The translations under genes and the position numbers were made by a program. Of a stretch of DNA of 5,714 bases, positions 1 through 5,707 are shown piece by piece. The notes below the pieces were generated by a model. It saw only the letters and a list, made by a program, of their open reading frames with translations, was not told the origin of the DNA and ran no database searches. The stretch is from Deltaproteobacteria bacterium (lineage in GTDB: Bacteria; Desulfobacterota; DSM-4660; Desulfatiglandales; HGW-15), in assembly GCA_019308525.1 (NCBI GenBank), contig JAFDIC010000271.1, positions 1 through 5,714 on the forward strand, given 5' to 3'. Position 1 is the stretch's first letter. Each line of letters opens with the position of its first letter.

Positions 1-1298
1 CGAACTTTCTCTGGGCTTATCACCATGGTAGTAAGGTGTACATCCAGGGACTTTGGAATTCGAACCGAGATATCCTTCAGAATGTCTATCACCCTCGGTT
101 CGGAGTCTGTTGAGGGAAGCAGCCCTGAGGATCCCTGCACTTCCTTCAGCTTGATTTTCATCTGTTTCAGGGGATCTACGATCCTCCCGGCCCCTGGAAA
201 AGTCTCCCTGTATACCAGGGTGATTCTCCTGTCCAGCATGTCGTATCGCTTCTTCATGAGGTAGTAATCAACGGCCAGATCGGCGATTAGAAAACAAAGG
301 ACGATGATCATGGCCGCCGAAACCCTTCGGATCCCCGTTCTGAGGCCTGAGAACCTGCCCCTTGTCTCGAATTCATCCTTGAGAAAATCAAGGCCCGCCC
401 CCTTTCCGCCCCCCCGCAGGGCAAGGGCAAGTGCGTGATCCATGACCAGGGGTTTCCATGCCTCGGCTATTTCCCTGTCCATTAGGACCCTTTTATCCTG
501 GCGAACGTTTACCTGTTCCACGGGCAGGGCAAGAAACCGAGATATCATCTCTTCTGTGCCCGGGACGGCGCCGGTGCCGGAGAGAAAGATTTTCTGCGGC
601 CTGGGTGTAAGGTTGTTGCTCCACGCGAAAGCATGAATTGTGTTCCCCAGTTGTTTGCAAAAAGGCTCCAGTCGAGATTCAAGAATCGCAGGGGATTCCA
701 GGAAGGACGGGTCATGCTCAAGCCTGAATGAGCGGATCAGGTTGATACGCCCCCCCGAGAAAAGCACCATGGTTCCTCTTCTGTGTCCGAGGTCCAGAAG
801 GAGGCCGTCTTCGGGTGTATCCTGCCTCTTAAGGAGCCAGGAGGCCAGGGGGGCACATCGAACCTCCAGGAGGTTCGGCTCTACCCCGTGCTCGCCCAGG
901 TTTTGGAGAAGCTCCCTTATATAATCCTTTCTCAGGGAAACGGCCAGAATCTCACCCTCCTGCGCCCTGTGGATTGCCAGGAAATCAGTCACCACCTCGT
1001 CAATGGAAAAGGGGACCACTGCTTCCACTTCAAAAGGGAGGACCTGCCTGATCTTTTTCTCGTCCTTGAATGGGAGCCGGAGATTTCTGTAGGAAGCCCG
1101 GTCCGCCGAAACAGCCACCCGGCAGATATCGTTTTCCAGGTCCATCCCCTGGAGGATCTGTCCCAGGGTCCTTTCCAACCCTTCTTCTATCACAGCATGG
1201 GCGCATGCCAGCACGCGATATGCCTTCAGTCCGCTCTGCACCTGCACGACAGAAACGGAATCGCTATCAATATCAAGGCATAGTAGTTTCCCCGGCAT
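1..1298 (-). CDS. gspL: Type II secretion system inner-membrane protein GspL (partial, 3' end missing)
   Basis: The reading frame is open from an ATG at 1298 to the window edge (432 codons, no stop), so the C-terminus is missing. GspL is a bitopic inner-membrane protein whose cytoplasmic actin-like domain binds the GspE ATPase and whose periplasmic domain pairs with GspM. Seen here: a PilM/GspL-like start (L8-D9-I10-D11), a DLG strand at 169-171, and an S-G-T-G-A-V-P-G turn at 240-247. A Gly-rich linker lies at 295-302, followed by L-D-F-L-K-D-E-F (303-310), which resembles the pre-membrane motif of GspL proteins. One membrane helix spans about 326-342. The periplasmic part has the family's F-P...D-P pattern (F367-P368, D375-P376) and the start of a ferredoxin-like fold from about 402. 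The membrane helix lies about 75 residues later than in enteric or Vibrio GspL (near residue 250), so the cytoplasmic part is close to full PilM length. The start is 10 bases after the gspK stop, with AGGA at 1310-1307 as a plausible ribosome binding site. I am confident of the family. Confidence 0.93.
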   Translation of the reverse strand, partial: MPGKLLCLDIDSDSVSVVQVQSGLKAYRVLACAHAVIEEGLERTLGQILQGMDLENDICRVAVSADRASYRNLRLPFKDEKKIRQVLPFEVEAVVPFSIDEVVTDFLAIHRAQEGEILAVSLRKDYIRELLQNLGEHGVEPNLLEVRCAPLASWLLKRQDTPEDGLLLDLGHRRGTMVLFSGGRINLIRSFRLEHDPSFLESPAILESRLEPFCKQLGNTIHAFAWSNNLTPRPQKIFLSGTGAVPGTEEMISRFLALPVEQVNVRQDKRVLMDREIAEAWKPLVMDHALALALRGGGKGAGLDFLKDEFETRGRFSGLRTGIRRVSAAMIIVLCFLIADLAVDYYLMKKRYDMLDRRITLVYRETFPGAGRIVDPLKQMKIKLKEVQGSSGLLPSTDSEPRVIDILKDISVRIPKSLDVHLTTMVISPEKV

Positions 1299-1308
1299 GG
1301 CACCTATC

Positions 1309-2298
1309 CTACTCCACCCTCCAGGAGAGAACTCTCAGGCTGTCTTTCCCCCTCTCCAGAATACCCACACACCTGTTTCTCATCTTGTCCTTGAACCCGT
1401 TGAGTCTTATCTCGAAGATACTGCTGGAAGTGGTGATGAGTTCGTCCATATCAACCTCGCTGCTCATCTGCGGTACCTGCTTGTACCATCGCGGCTGGCT
1501 GATATCGTTGTCTTCTTCACTGCGGTAGGCGACCATCGCCTCCACCATATCCCGGTCCAGGTGTTTTGAGAGGGCCTTGAGCACCAGGGGTTGTGCCGTA
1601 TTGATGTTTATCTTTCCGTCACCCCAGACCGTAAGGAACTCAGATATCCCCGGCCTCTCTCCGGTCCCGTAAAACAGTTCCCTCGTAATCCCCCTCACGA
1701 GGAGGAGTTCCTCAAGGGAATCAAGGGGTCCGTCCTTGCAGGAATAGGGGGGATCCAGGCCCGCATAGTAGGAGTCCTCCGCCCCGAACCTCGTCACCTC
1801 CCTGTCGGGATCAAGCCAGTCCTTTATGGCGTCTATGATATTGTCCACCTCATCGGGCTCCAGGCCAAACTCTTCCGACCCCAGGAGCCGGGAAAGTATC
1901 TCCCTCTGCACGGGATTGTAGGACCCCCTTTTTTCTCCCTTGTGGTAGATCAAATTATTGATCTGAATCCTGCCCGAGTGGTCAATAATCTCGACCTCAA
2001 CAGATCCCTCGCTGAACATCCCCTTTAGATACCCTGAAAGTCTCTCAGGGTCCGCCCAGTCTTCATATAGTGAATCATATGCCGTTCTTTTGCCGTCATC
2101 ATAGAGAACCGCCATGGCAAACTGGAACCCTGATCTTGCAATTTGCCTCAGGCTAACTCCGTCCCGCAGGTTGACCGCTGCCTGGAGCTCAGACCTGATG
2201 GAAGAATTGAACTCCAGGCTCAAGGCCACGATGGTACTGATAACCAGAATCGTCAGGATCAGGGCAAACCCGTCCTTGTTTTTAAGAAACCTTCCCAT
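1309..2298 (-). CDS. gspK: Type II secretion system minor pseudopilin GspK
   Basis: 329 residues, the usual size for GspK, which is the largest pseudopilin and caps the pseudopilus tip with GspI and GspJ. The prepilin leader is short and basic (M-G-R-F-L-K-N-K-D-G). Cleavage is expected after Gly10, and a hydrophobic helix follows at about 11-29. Position +5 of the mature protein is Leu, not Glu, which is the normal signature of GspK and suits its place at the apex. Family motifs follow: D-W-L-D-P-D (160-165), G-A-E (172-174), an E-L-L-L-V-R-G segment (197-203), and K-I-N-I-N-T-A (229-235) leading into a helical region. These belong to the alpha-helical insert, which in the known GspK structure also binds calcium. 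Only two cysteines lie in the soluble part (C188, C310); a disulfide is possible but unproven. I chose the ATG at 2298 because GAGGAG sits just before it. An in-frame TTG at 2310 would add four residues but has no ribosome binding site. The start overlaps gspJ by 17 bases. Confidence 0.95.
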   Translation of the reverse strand: MGRFLKNKDGFALILTILVISTIVALSLEFNSSIRSELQAAVNLRDGVSLRQIARSGFQFAMAVLYDDGKRTAYDSLYEDWADPERLSGYLKGMFSEGSVEVEIIDHSGRIQINNLIYHKGEKRGSYNPVQREILSRLLGSEEFGLEPDEVDNIIDAIKDWLDPDREVTRFGAEDSYYAGLDPPYSCKDGPLDSLEELLLVRGITRELFYGTGERPGISEFLTVWGDGKININTAQPLVLKALSKHLDRDMVEAMVAYRSEEDNDISQPRWYKQVPQMSSEVDMDELITTSSSIFEIRLNGFKDKMRNRCVGILERGKDSLRVLSWRVE

Positions 2299-2992
2299 TG
2301 GACTCCTCAAGCCCGAGCGGGAGGGAAGCGCTCGTAGTAAACCTTATGGGTACTTCCGGGTCCAGGGGATCCAGGAATTCCAGGGTAATGGATATCCTGG
2401 CAGGCAGCCTGTTCCCCTGTTCTTCTCCCCCGGAATCCCAGGATTGATATTCATCCCCAGAACTATCGTAGTAGGAAAATCTCACGGAATTGAGCCCCTC
2501 GCAGAGAAGGAATCCCTCATCCTCCCCCATCTCTTCTCCTTCCAGAGGCAGCCGCTCGGATCGATAGAGATCAAGGCCATCACCGTCTCCCTGTCTCCTG
2601 ACATGGTACCTGATCTCTCCAATTCCCACGGGCCTTTCCTCGCCCGAAAACAAGACCTGGGCCCGGGACAGGAACCGGATAGTATCTGCCCTCCGTCCGT
2701 CGATTTCTCTCTCTTCCCCCACGAAGAATGCAGGTCCTTTCTCACTCCCCTTGGACTTGGAGACCTTAACACTCGCGGGCAAATACGCGGATTCCAGGTC
2801 TTCCACCATCCTCTCCAGGGCGATGCGGGCCGCCATGTAGATGTCCGCCTGGAGTTCCACCACATCCCGGTTCCGGAAGGTCCCGCTGTAGGCAGAATAT
2901 ATGATGGAAAAGACCACCGCGCAGATGACCATCGCGATCATTATTTCCAGGAGGGTAAAGCCCTTCTCTCTTTCCGATTCGCCTGGACACAT
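2282..2992 (-). CDS. gspJ: Type II secretion system minor pseudopilin GspJ
   Basis: 236 residues. GspJ is a minor pseudopilin that, with GspI and GspK, forms the tip complex that primes pseudopilus assembly in the periplasm. The class III leader is M-C-P-G-E-S-E-R-E-K-G with cleavage expected after Gly11. It is followed by F-T-L-L-E, giving the conserved Glu at +5 (E16), and a hydrophobic helix to about residue 33. The soluble domain ends with the typical GspJ pattern: R-F-S-Y-Y-D (171-176), a Ser/Gly/Glu-rich loop, then L-P-A-R-I-S-I-T-L-E-F (196-206). The middle of the protein is rich in acidic residues. The ATG at 2992 lies 7 bases after the gspI stop. Its Shine-Dalgarno (GAGGA, 3001-2997) overlaps that stop codon, a classic coupling arrangement. 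Gene order between gspI and gspK supports the name, since pseudopilins resemble each other at their N-termini. Confidence 0.94.
   Translation of the reverse strand: MCPGESEREKGFTLLEIMIAMVICAVVFSIIYSAYSGTFRNRDVVELQADIYMAARIALERMVEDLESAYLPASVKVSKSKGSEKGPAFFVGEEREIDGRRADTIRFLSRAQVLFSGEERPVGIGEIRYHVRRQGDGDGLDLYRSERLPLEGEEMGEDEGFLLCEGLNSVRFSYYDSSGDEYQSWDSGGEEQGNRLPARISITLEFLDPLDPEVPIRFTTSASLPLGLEESNGKVS
2303..2308 (-). promoter_or_regulatory. Ribosome binding site of gspK, inside the gspJ end
   Basis: GAGGAG on the minus strand, four bases before the ATG at 2298. It lies within the last codons of gspJ. It decides the gspK start in favour of ATG 2298 over the in-frame TTG at 2310, whose upstream sequence is C-rich with no purine stretch. 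Confidence 0.6.
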
Positions 2993-2996
2993 CGTT

Positions 2997-3001
2997 TCCT
3001 C
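2997..3001 (-). promoter_or_regulatory. Ribosome binding site of gspJ overlapping the gspI stop
   Basis: GAGGA on the minus strand with four bases to the ATG at 2992. Its first two bases are the last two of the gspI TGA (3002-3000), so ribosomes ending gspI sit directly on the gspJ initiation site. This implies translational coupling. Confidence 0.6.
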
Positions 3002-3422
3002 ACCTGAAAAACCGAAACGCCCTCATACTGTACTGATAAACGGCGTCCTCACCCCAGGAGACTGTAAGGTCAATCCTCCTGAGGTGATCAGAGATCTCTC
3101 CCGGCACACCCGGGAAGACGCTGCCCACTGACAGTTCCCAGGAATACCCGGGGAAATCCTCGCCAAAGTCCCCTGAATCAGACGCTAGCTCTTCCACGGG
3201 CACCTGGTCCAGTTCGGCCATCTTGGCCTGGGCCAAAAGCGATGCCGTAGTATTGAACCTGGCCTCGCTGGCCAGGGATATGCTCTGGGACTGGGAACCC
3301 AATACGGCCGTCAGTGCTATGGCAATGATGGCCATGGCTATCATCACTTCAAGGAGCGTAAAGCCCCCGGCGCTCCTTCTCCCCTCGCCCCTAGGCCTCC
3401 CCATACTCGGTATACCTGTCAT
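3000..3422 (-). CDS. gspI: Type II secretion system minor pseudopilin GspI
   Basis: 140 residues, normal for the short pseudopilin GspI, which binds GspJ and GspK to form the pseudopilus tip. A basic leader rich in Arg and Gly ends at Gly20. Mature F-T-L-L-E-V-M-I-A-M follows, with Glu at +5 (E25), and then a helix ending near residue 41. The S-L-L-A-Q-A-K-M-A-E-L segment (61-71) is the GspI hallmark seen in many families as 'A-x-N-Q-L-A-E-L'. A short beta-rich domain ends in R-I-D-L-T-V-S-W (116-123). The annotated ATG at 3422 has AAGGTGAAGG just before it and gives a 20-residue leader overlapping gspH by 32 bases. A second in-frame ATG at 3404 would give a 14-residue leader and a 14-base overlap but has a weaker site. 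The mature protein is the same either way. Confidence 0.93.
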   Translation of the reverse strand: MTGIPSMGRPRGEGRRSAGGFTLLEVMIAMAIIAIALTAVLGSQSQSISLASEARFNTTASLLAQAKMAELDQVPVEELASDSGDFGEDFPGYSWELSVGSVFPGVPGEISDHLRRIDLTVSWGEDAVYQYSMRAFRFFR

Positions 3423-3909
3423 AAACCTTCACCTTGCCCAGGAAGGGGCTCATCTCCAGGGTGAAACTCCTGCCGTCTTCTGCCCCCAGATGGATCAGCG
3501 AGGGGTGAACATAACCTTTCCTGCTTATCCTGATCCAGACCTCTCCTGACATGATCTTGCCGTAACCCCGCAACCAGACGTCCAGGACCCTGACCCCTTC
3601 CGGAAAAGGGCTCGCCTCCTTTTGCTTCCGGGCCCTCTCCTCCAGGGACATGGAAGAGGACTCCACCCAGTAACGGCCTTGATCCAGGTCCAGGTGGAGG
3701 TCGAAATCAACGGACCTTGCAACTGCCTCGGTCCTGAGATTCCTTATCAAGCCCACCAGCCTCCGGGAAGTGCCCTTGAGCTCGTCGGACAGAAAGGCAT
3801 CCTGGATCCGTGGCATGGCCAGGGAAAGAACCAGGGCTGCCAACAAGATGACAACCACCAGCTCAACGTATGTATAACCCTTTGACCTCCCGTTGATTCG
3901 CAGGACCAT
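3391..3909 (-). CDS. gspH: Type II secretion system minor pseudopilin GspH
   Basis: 172 residues from the ATG at 3909, the size expected of GspH. GspH links the pseudopilus tip complex to the GspG shaft. The leader is 11 residues and basic (M-V-L-R-I-N-G-R-S-K-G). The mature protein begins Y-T-Y-V-E-L, so Glu+5 (E16) is kept but the usual Phe at +1 is Tyr. A hydrophobic helix runs to about residue 33 and is followed by the amphipathic stretch S-R-R-L-V-G-L-I-R-N-L-R-T-E-A (48-62). This stretch is typical of GspH/FimT proteins ('...l...lr.aRseAi'), as is the later V-W-I-R-I-S-R-K-G-Y strand. The ATG lies 4 bases after the gspG stop. A GTG at 3957 would extend the frame by 16 residues into gspG, but that gives an over-long leader, so I rejected it. 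The Shine-Dalgarno before 3909 is weak (TAGG), which suggests reinitiation after gspG. The end overlaps gspI. Confidence 0.92.
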   Translation of the reverse strand: MVLRINGRSKGYTYVELVVVILLAALVLSLAMPRIQDAFLSDELKGTSRRLVGLIRNLRTEAVARSVDFDLHLDLDQGRYWVESSSMSLEERARKQKEASPFPEGVRVLDVWLRGYGKIMSGEVWIRISRKGYVHPSLIHLGAEDGRSFTLEMSPFLGKVKVYDRYTEYGEA

Positions 3910-3913
3910 GGAC

Positions 3914-4357
3914 CTAGTCAAGCTCCCAGTTGTTGATGTCCCTGTTCTTTCCTTCACCCCCTGGCTCCCCGTCAGCCCCGTAGGACATCAGGTCAAACTC
4001 ACCGTGCAGACCAGGAGAGAGGTAGATGTAGTCATTTCCCCATGGATCCTTGGGCACCCTTCCCTTTTCCAGGTACCCCCCTTCACGCCATTTTCTTGGC
4101 AGCGTGCCGATGGTGGGAGGTTCAACCAGTGCCTGGAGGCCCTGTTCGGTCGAAGGGTAAACGCCGTTATCCAGTTTGTACATCTTGAGAGCGGTCTCCA
4201 GGGTGCTGATGTCCATTTTGGCCTTCAATATCCTGGCCTCCTCGGGTTTTCCCATAATCCGGGGGGCAATCTGCCACACCAGGATGCTCAGGATGACAAT
4301 TACGATCATGATCTCGATCAGGGTAAAACCCCCGTTGTCTTTAGTCTCTTTCCACAT
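3914..4357 (-). CDS. gspG: Type II secretion system major pseudopilin GspG
   Basis: 147 residues, the standard length. GspG is the main subunit of the periplasmic pseudopilus, whose assembly drives substrates through the outer-membrane secretin. The leader [10 protein letters not shown] is cut after Gly10. Mature F-T-L-I-E-I-M follows, with Glu+5 (E15) and Pro at +22 (P32), then I-M-G. The soluble domain carries almost every family signature: [15 protein letters not shown] (63-77), G-Y-L (94-96), [10 protein letters not shown] (101-110), and [10 protein letters not shown] (125-134) with D-I-N-N-W near the end. The acidic residues of this C-terminal loop correspond to the calcium site known in GspG structures. 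A Trp at +18 in the membrane helix is bulkier than the small residues usually found there. The ATG at 4357 has AAGGG at 4369-4365, a good site of its own. This fits the need for far more GspG than minor pseudopilins. Confidence 0.97.
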   Translation of the reverse strand: MWKETKDNGGFTLIEIMIVIVILSILVWQIAPRIMGKPEEARILKAKMDISTLETALKMYKLDNGVYPSTEQGLQALVEPPTIGTLPRKWREGGYLEKGRVPKDPWGNDYIYLSPGLHGEFDLMSYGADGEPGGEGKNRDINNWELD

Positions 4358-4364
4358 ACTTGCA

Positions 4365-4369
4365 CCCTT
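4365..4369 (-). promoter_or_regulatory. Ribosome binding site of gspG
   Basis: AAGGG on the minus strand, seven bases before the gspG ATG. It lies in the 58-base gap after gspF (4358-4415), the only sizeable gap between genes in the run. I see no clear promoter, terminator or strong hairpin in that gap. Confidence 0.55.
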
Positions 4370-4415
4370 GTTGCCATAATCCTGATCGAAGCAAGAGTCC
4401 GCCAGGTGTTACAGG

Positions 4416-5642
4416 TTATCGTACCAACTGATTCATCTCGAATATGGGCAGGAGGATCGAGATGACTATGAATCCAATGATCACACCCATTACCAGGATC
4501 ATTGCCGGCTCCAGCATGGATGTCAATGCCATTACCCTGCTCTCCACCTCCTTCTCGTATATCTCTCCTATCCTATCAAGCATGCCTTCCAGCTCACCGC
4601 TCTTCTCTCCTATTGCTATCATCTGCTTTGCCACGGGCGGGAAAAACCGGCTCCTGGACAGGGGGGCTGCCAGGCCCTTGCCTGCCTGAACCTCCTCTAT
4701 AGCCCTGTCGATCGCCTCTGCAATCAGGGCATTGTTTACAATGTTCCTTACGATCTGAAGGGAGGAGATCAAAGGGACCCCGCTTCGGAGAAGGCTCCCC
4801 AGGGTCCTCCCGAACCTTGCTATTGCCATCTTCCTGTGAATCGCCCCCATGAGGGGTGCCCGTAATTTGACTTCATCCCACAGATAACGGCCCTTCTGGC
4901 CTCTCGTGAATCGCCGCAAAAGAAAGATCATGGCCCCGATCCCCGCCAGGACCAACCACCAGTAAGACTTGAGGAAGTTGCTGAACCCTATGAGCATGAT
5001 GGTCGGAAGGGGCAGGGTCTGGTGCATCTCGCTGAATATGCGGGTTATGTTGGGGACGATGAAGGTCACCAGGAAAAAGAGTATCACAGTACCGACGAAA
5101 AACATGAACAAGGGATAGGCGAGGGCGGCCTTGAATCTGTTTCTCAAGGCCTCCTGGTGCTCGCTGTACTCGGCGAGCCGCTCCAGGACCAGGTCTAAAG
5201 ACCCGGAAGCCTCTCCCGCACGCACCATGTTAATGTATACCTTTGAAAACACCCCCGGGTACCCTGAAAGGGATTGTGCCAGACTGTTGCCCTCGTTTAC
5301 CGACTCCTTCACCTGGGCCATGATCCTCTTGAGCGTGGGATTGCTGAGCTGCTCGACAAGGGCCTCCAGGGACGACACCAGGTTGACCCCTGCTCCCAGC
5401 AATATGGAAAGCTGCCTCGTGGCAACAGAGAGTTCACCGGGTTTTACCCTGTTGAACAGGCGTGAAACAGAGACTGTCCTGGAAGGCTGATCAGCGGGCC
5501 TGGCAGCGGTTTCCTTGACCTCCACCGGAAAGAAACCAGTGGCCCTCAGCTTCTGGCGGGCCGCAGGGGCACTGTCCGCATCGATTATCCCTTTGCGGTT
5601 TTTGCCGCCCTTGTCCAGGGCCGTATATTCGTAGACCGGCAT
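4416..5642 (-). CDS. gspF: Type II secretion system inner-membrane platform protein GspF
   Basis: 408 residues from the ATG at 5642, matching the roughly 400-residue family norm. GspF is the polytopic inner-membrane core of the assembly platform. It contacts the GspE ATPase and GspL and is thought to help extract pseudopilins into the growing filament. The start M-P-V-Y-E-Y-T-A-L-D is the canonical GspF N-terminus. Two copies of the T2SSF domain are visible at about 72-194 and 271-394. They share A-T-R-Q-L-S-I-L-L-G-A-G-V against F-G-R-T-L-G-S-L-L-R-S-G-V, and R-A-G-E-A-S-G-S-L against A-I-G-E-K-S-G-E-L. Three membrane helices lie at about 181-201, 227-242 and 380-400. The ATG has no Shine-Dalgarno. 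An in-frame TTG at 5660, adding M-I-P-I-V-V, follows AGGAAAAGG closely, so the true start could be there. PilC of type IV pili is a homologue, but the neighbouring complete pseudopilin set makes GspF the right name. Confidence 0.96.
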   Translation of the reverse strand: MPVYEYTALDKGGKNRKGIIDADSAPAARQKLRATGFFPVEVKETAARPADQPSRTVSVSRLFNRVKPGELSVATRQLSILLGAGVNLVSSLEALVEQLSNPTLKRIMAQVKESVNEGNSLAQSLSGYPGVFSKVYINMVRAGEASGSLDLVLERLAEYSEHQEALRNRFKAALAYPLFMFFVGTVILFFLVTFIVPNITRIFSEMHQTLPLPTIMLIGFSNFLKSYWWLVLAGIGAMIFLLRRFTRGQKGRYLWDEVKLRAPLMGAIHRKMAIARFGRTLGSLLRSGVPLISSLQIVRNIVNNALIAEAIDRAIEEVQAGKGLAAPLSRSRFFPPVAKQMIAIGEKSGELEGMLDRIGEIYEKEVESRVMALTSMLEPAMILVMGVIIGFIVISILLPIFEMNQLVR

Positions 5643-5665
5643 GACAACAATGGGAATCAAACAAG

Positions 5666-5674
5666 CCTTTTCCT
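5666..5674 (-). promoter_or_regulatory. Candidate ribosome binding site for gspF
   Basis: AGGAAAAGG on the minus strand, ending five bases before an in-frame TTG at 5660 and 23 bases before the canonical ATG at 5642. The spacing suits the TTG far better than the ATG, so it opens the possibility of a six-residue N-terminal extension of GspF. Family comparison favours the ATG; the sequence signal favours the TTG. Confidence 0.4.
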
Positions 5675-5687
5675 GTTCAATGAACTT

Positions 5688-5707
5688 CCCCGCCGCAAGC
5701 AGCGGGG
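5688..5707 (-). repeat. GC-rich inverted repeat with CUUG tetraloop upstream of gspF
   Basis: On the minus strand CCCCGCTG and CGGCGGGG flank a four-base CTTG loop. This gives an eight-base-pair stem (one T-G wobble, the rest Watson-Crick), and CUUG closed by G-C is a known stable tetraloop. No T-run follows on either strand, so it is not a standard intrinsic terminator. It lies about 45 bases before the gspF ATG, in a stretch that shows no sign of the gspE C-terminus. A TGA at 5712-5710 could be the stop of an upstream gene, but too little is visible to say. It could be an RNA processing or stability element, or one copy of a dispersed palindromic repeat. Confidence 0.6.

Noticed and set aside
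783..1283. Plus-strand open frame of 166 codons opposite gspL
   Set aside because: It is a shadow of gspL, which is open across the same stretch and has clear GspL motifs.
1947..1964. Perfect 7-bp inverted repeat (AGATCAA / TTGATCT, 4-base loop)
   Set aside because: It lies inside gspK coding sequence (Q-I-N-N-L-I) with no nearby start or operator context. A chance palindrome of this size is expected in several kilobases.
2114..3007. Plus-strand open frame of 297 codons opposite gspJ and the start of gspK
   Set aside because: It is antisense to convincing pseudopilin genes and its product shows no domain, just the Pro/Arg/Ser-rich character of a GC-biased shadow frame. There is no ribosome site or operon context.
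3910..3957. GTG start that would lengthen GspH by 16 residues
   Set aside because: It lies inside the end of gspG and would make an atypically long prepilin leader. The ATG at 3909 gives a normal 11-residue leader just after the gspG stop.
4358..4415. Possible promoter or attenuator in the gspF-gspG gap
   Set aside because: I found no properly spaced -35/-10 pair and no strong stem; only the gspG ribosome site is supported.
3893..4465. Plus-strand open frame of 190 codons opposite gspG
   Set aside because: It is fully antisense to gspG, whose family motifs are unmistakable. The plus-strand product has no recognisable features.
2282..5642. Type IV pilus or MSHA-type pilus locus
   Set aside because: GspF resembles PilC and the pseudopilins resemble pilins. 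However, GspG carries the full pseudopilin-specific C-terminal signature, and the GspH-I-J-K-L series in canonical order, with a large GspK lacking Glu+5, identifies type II secretion.
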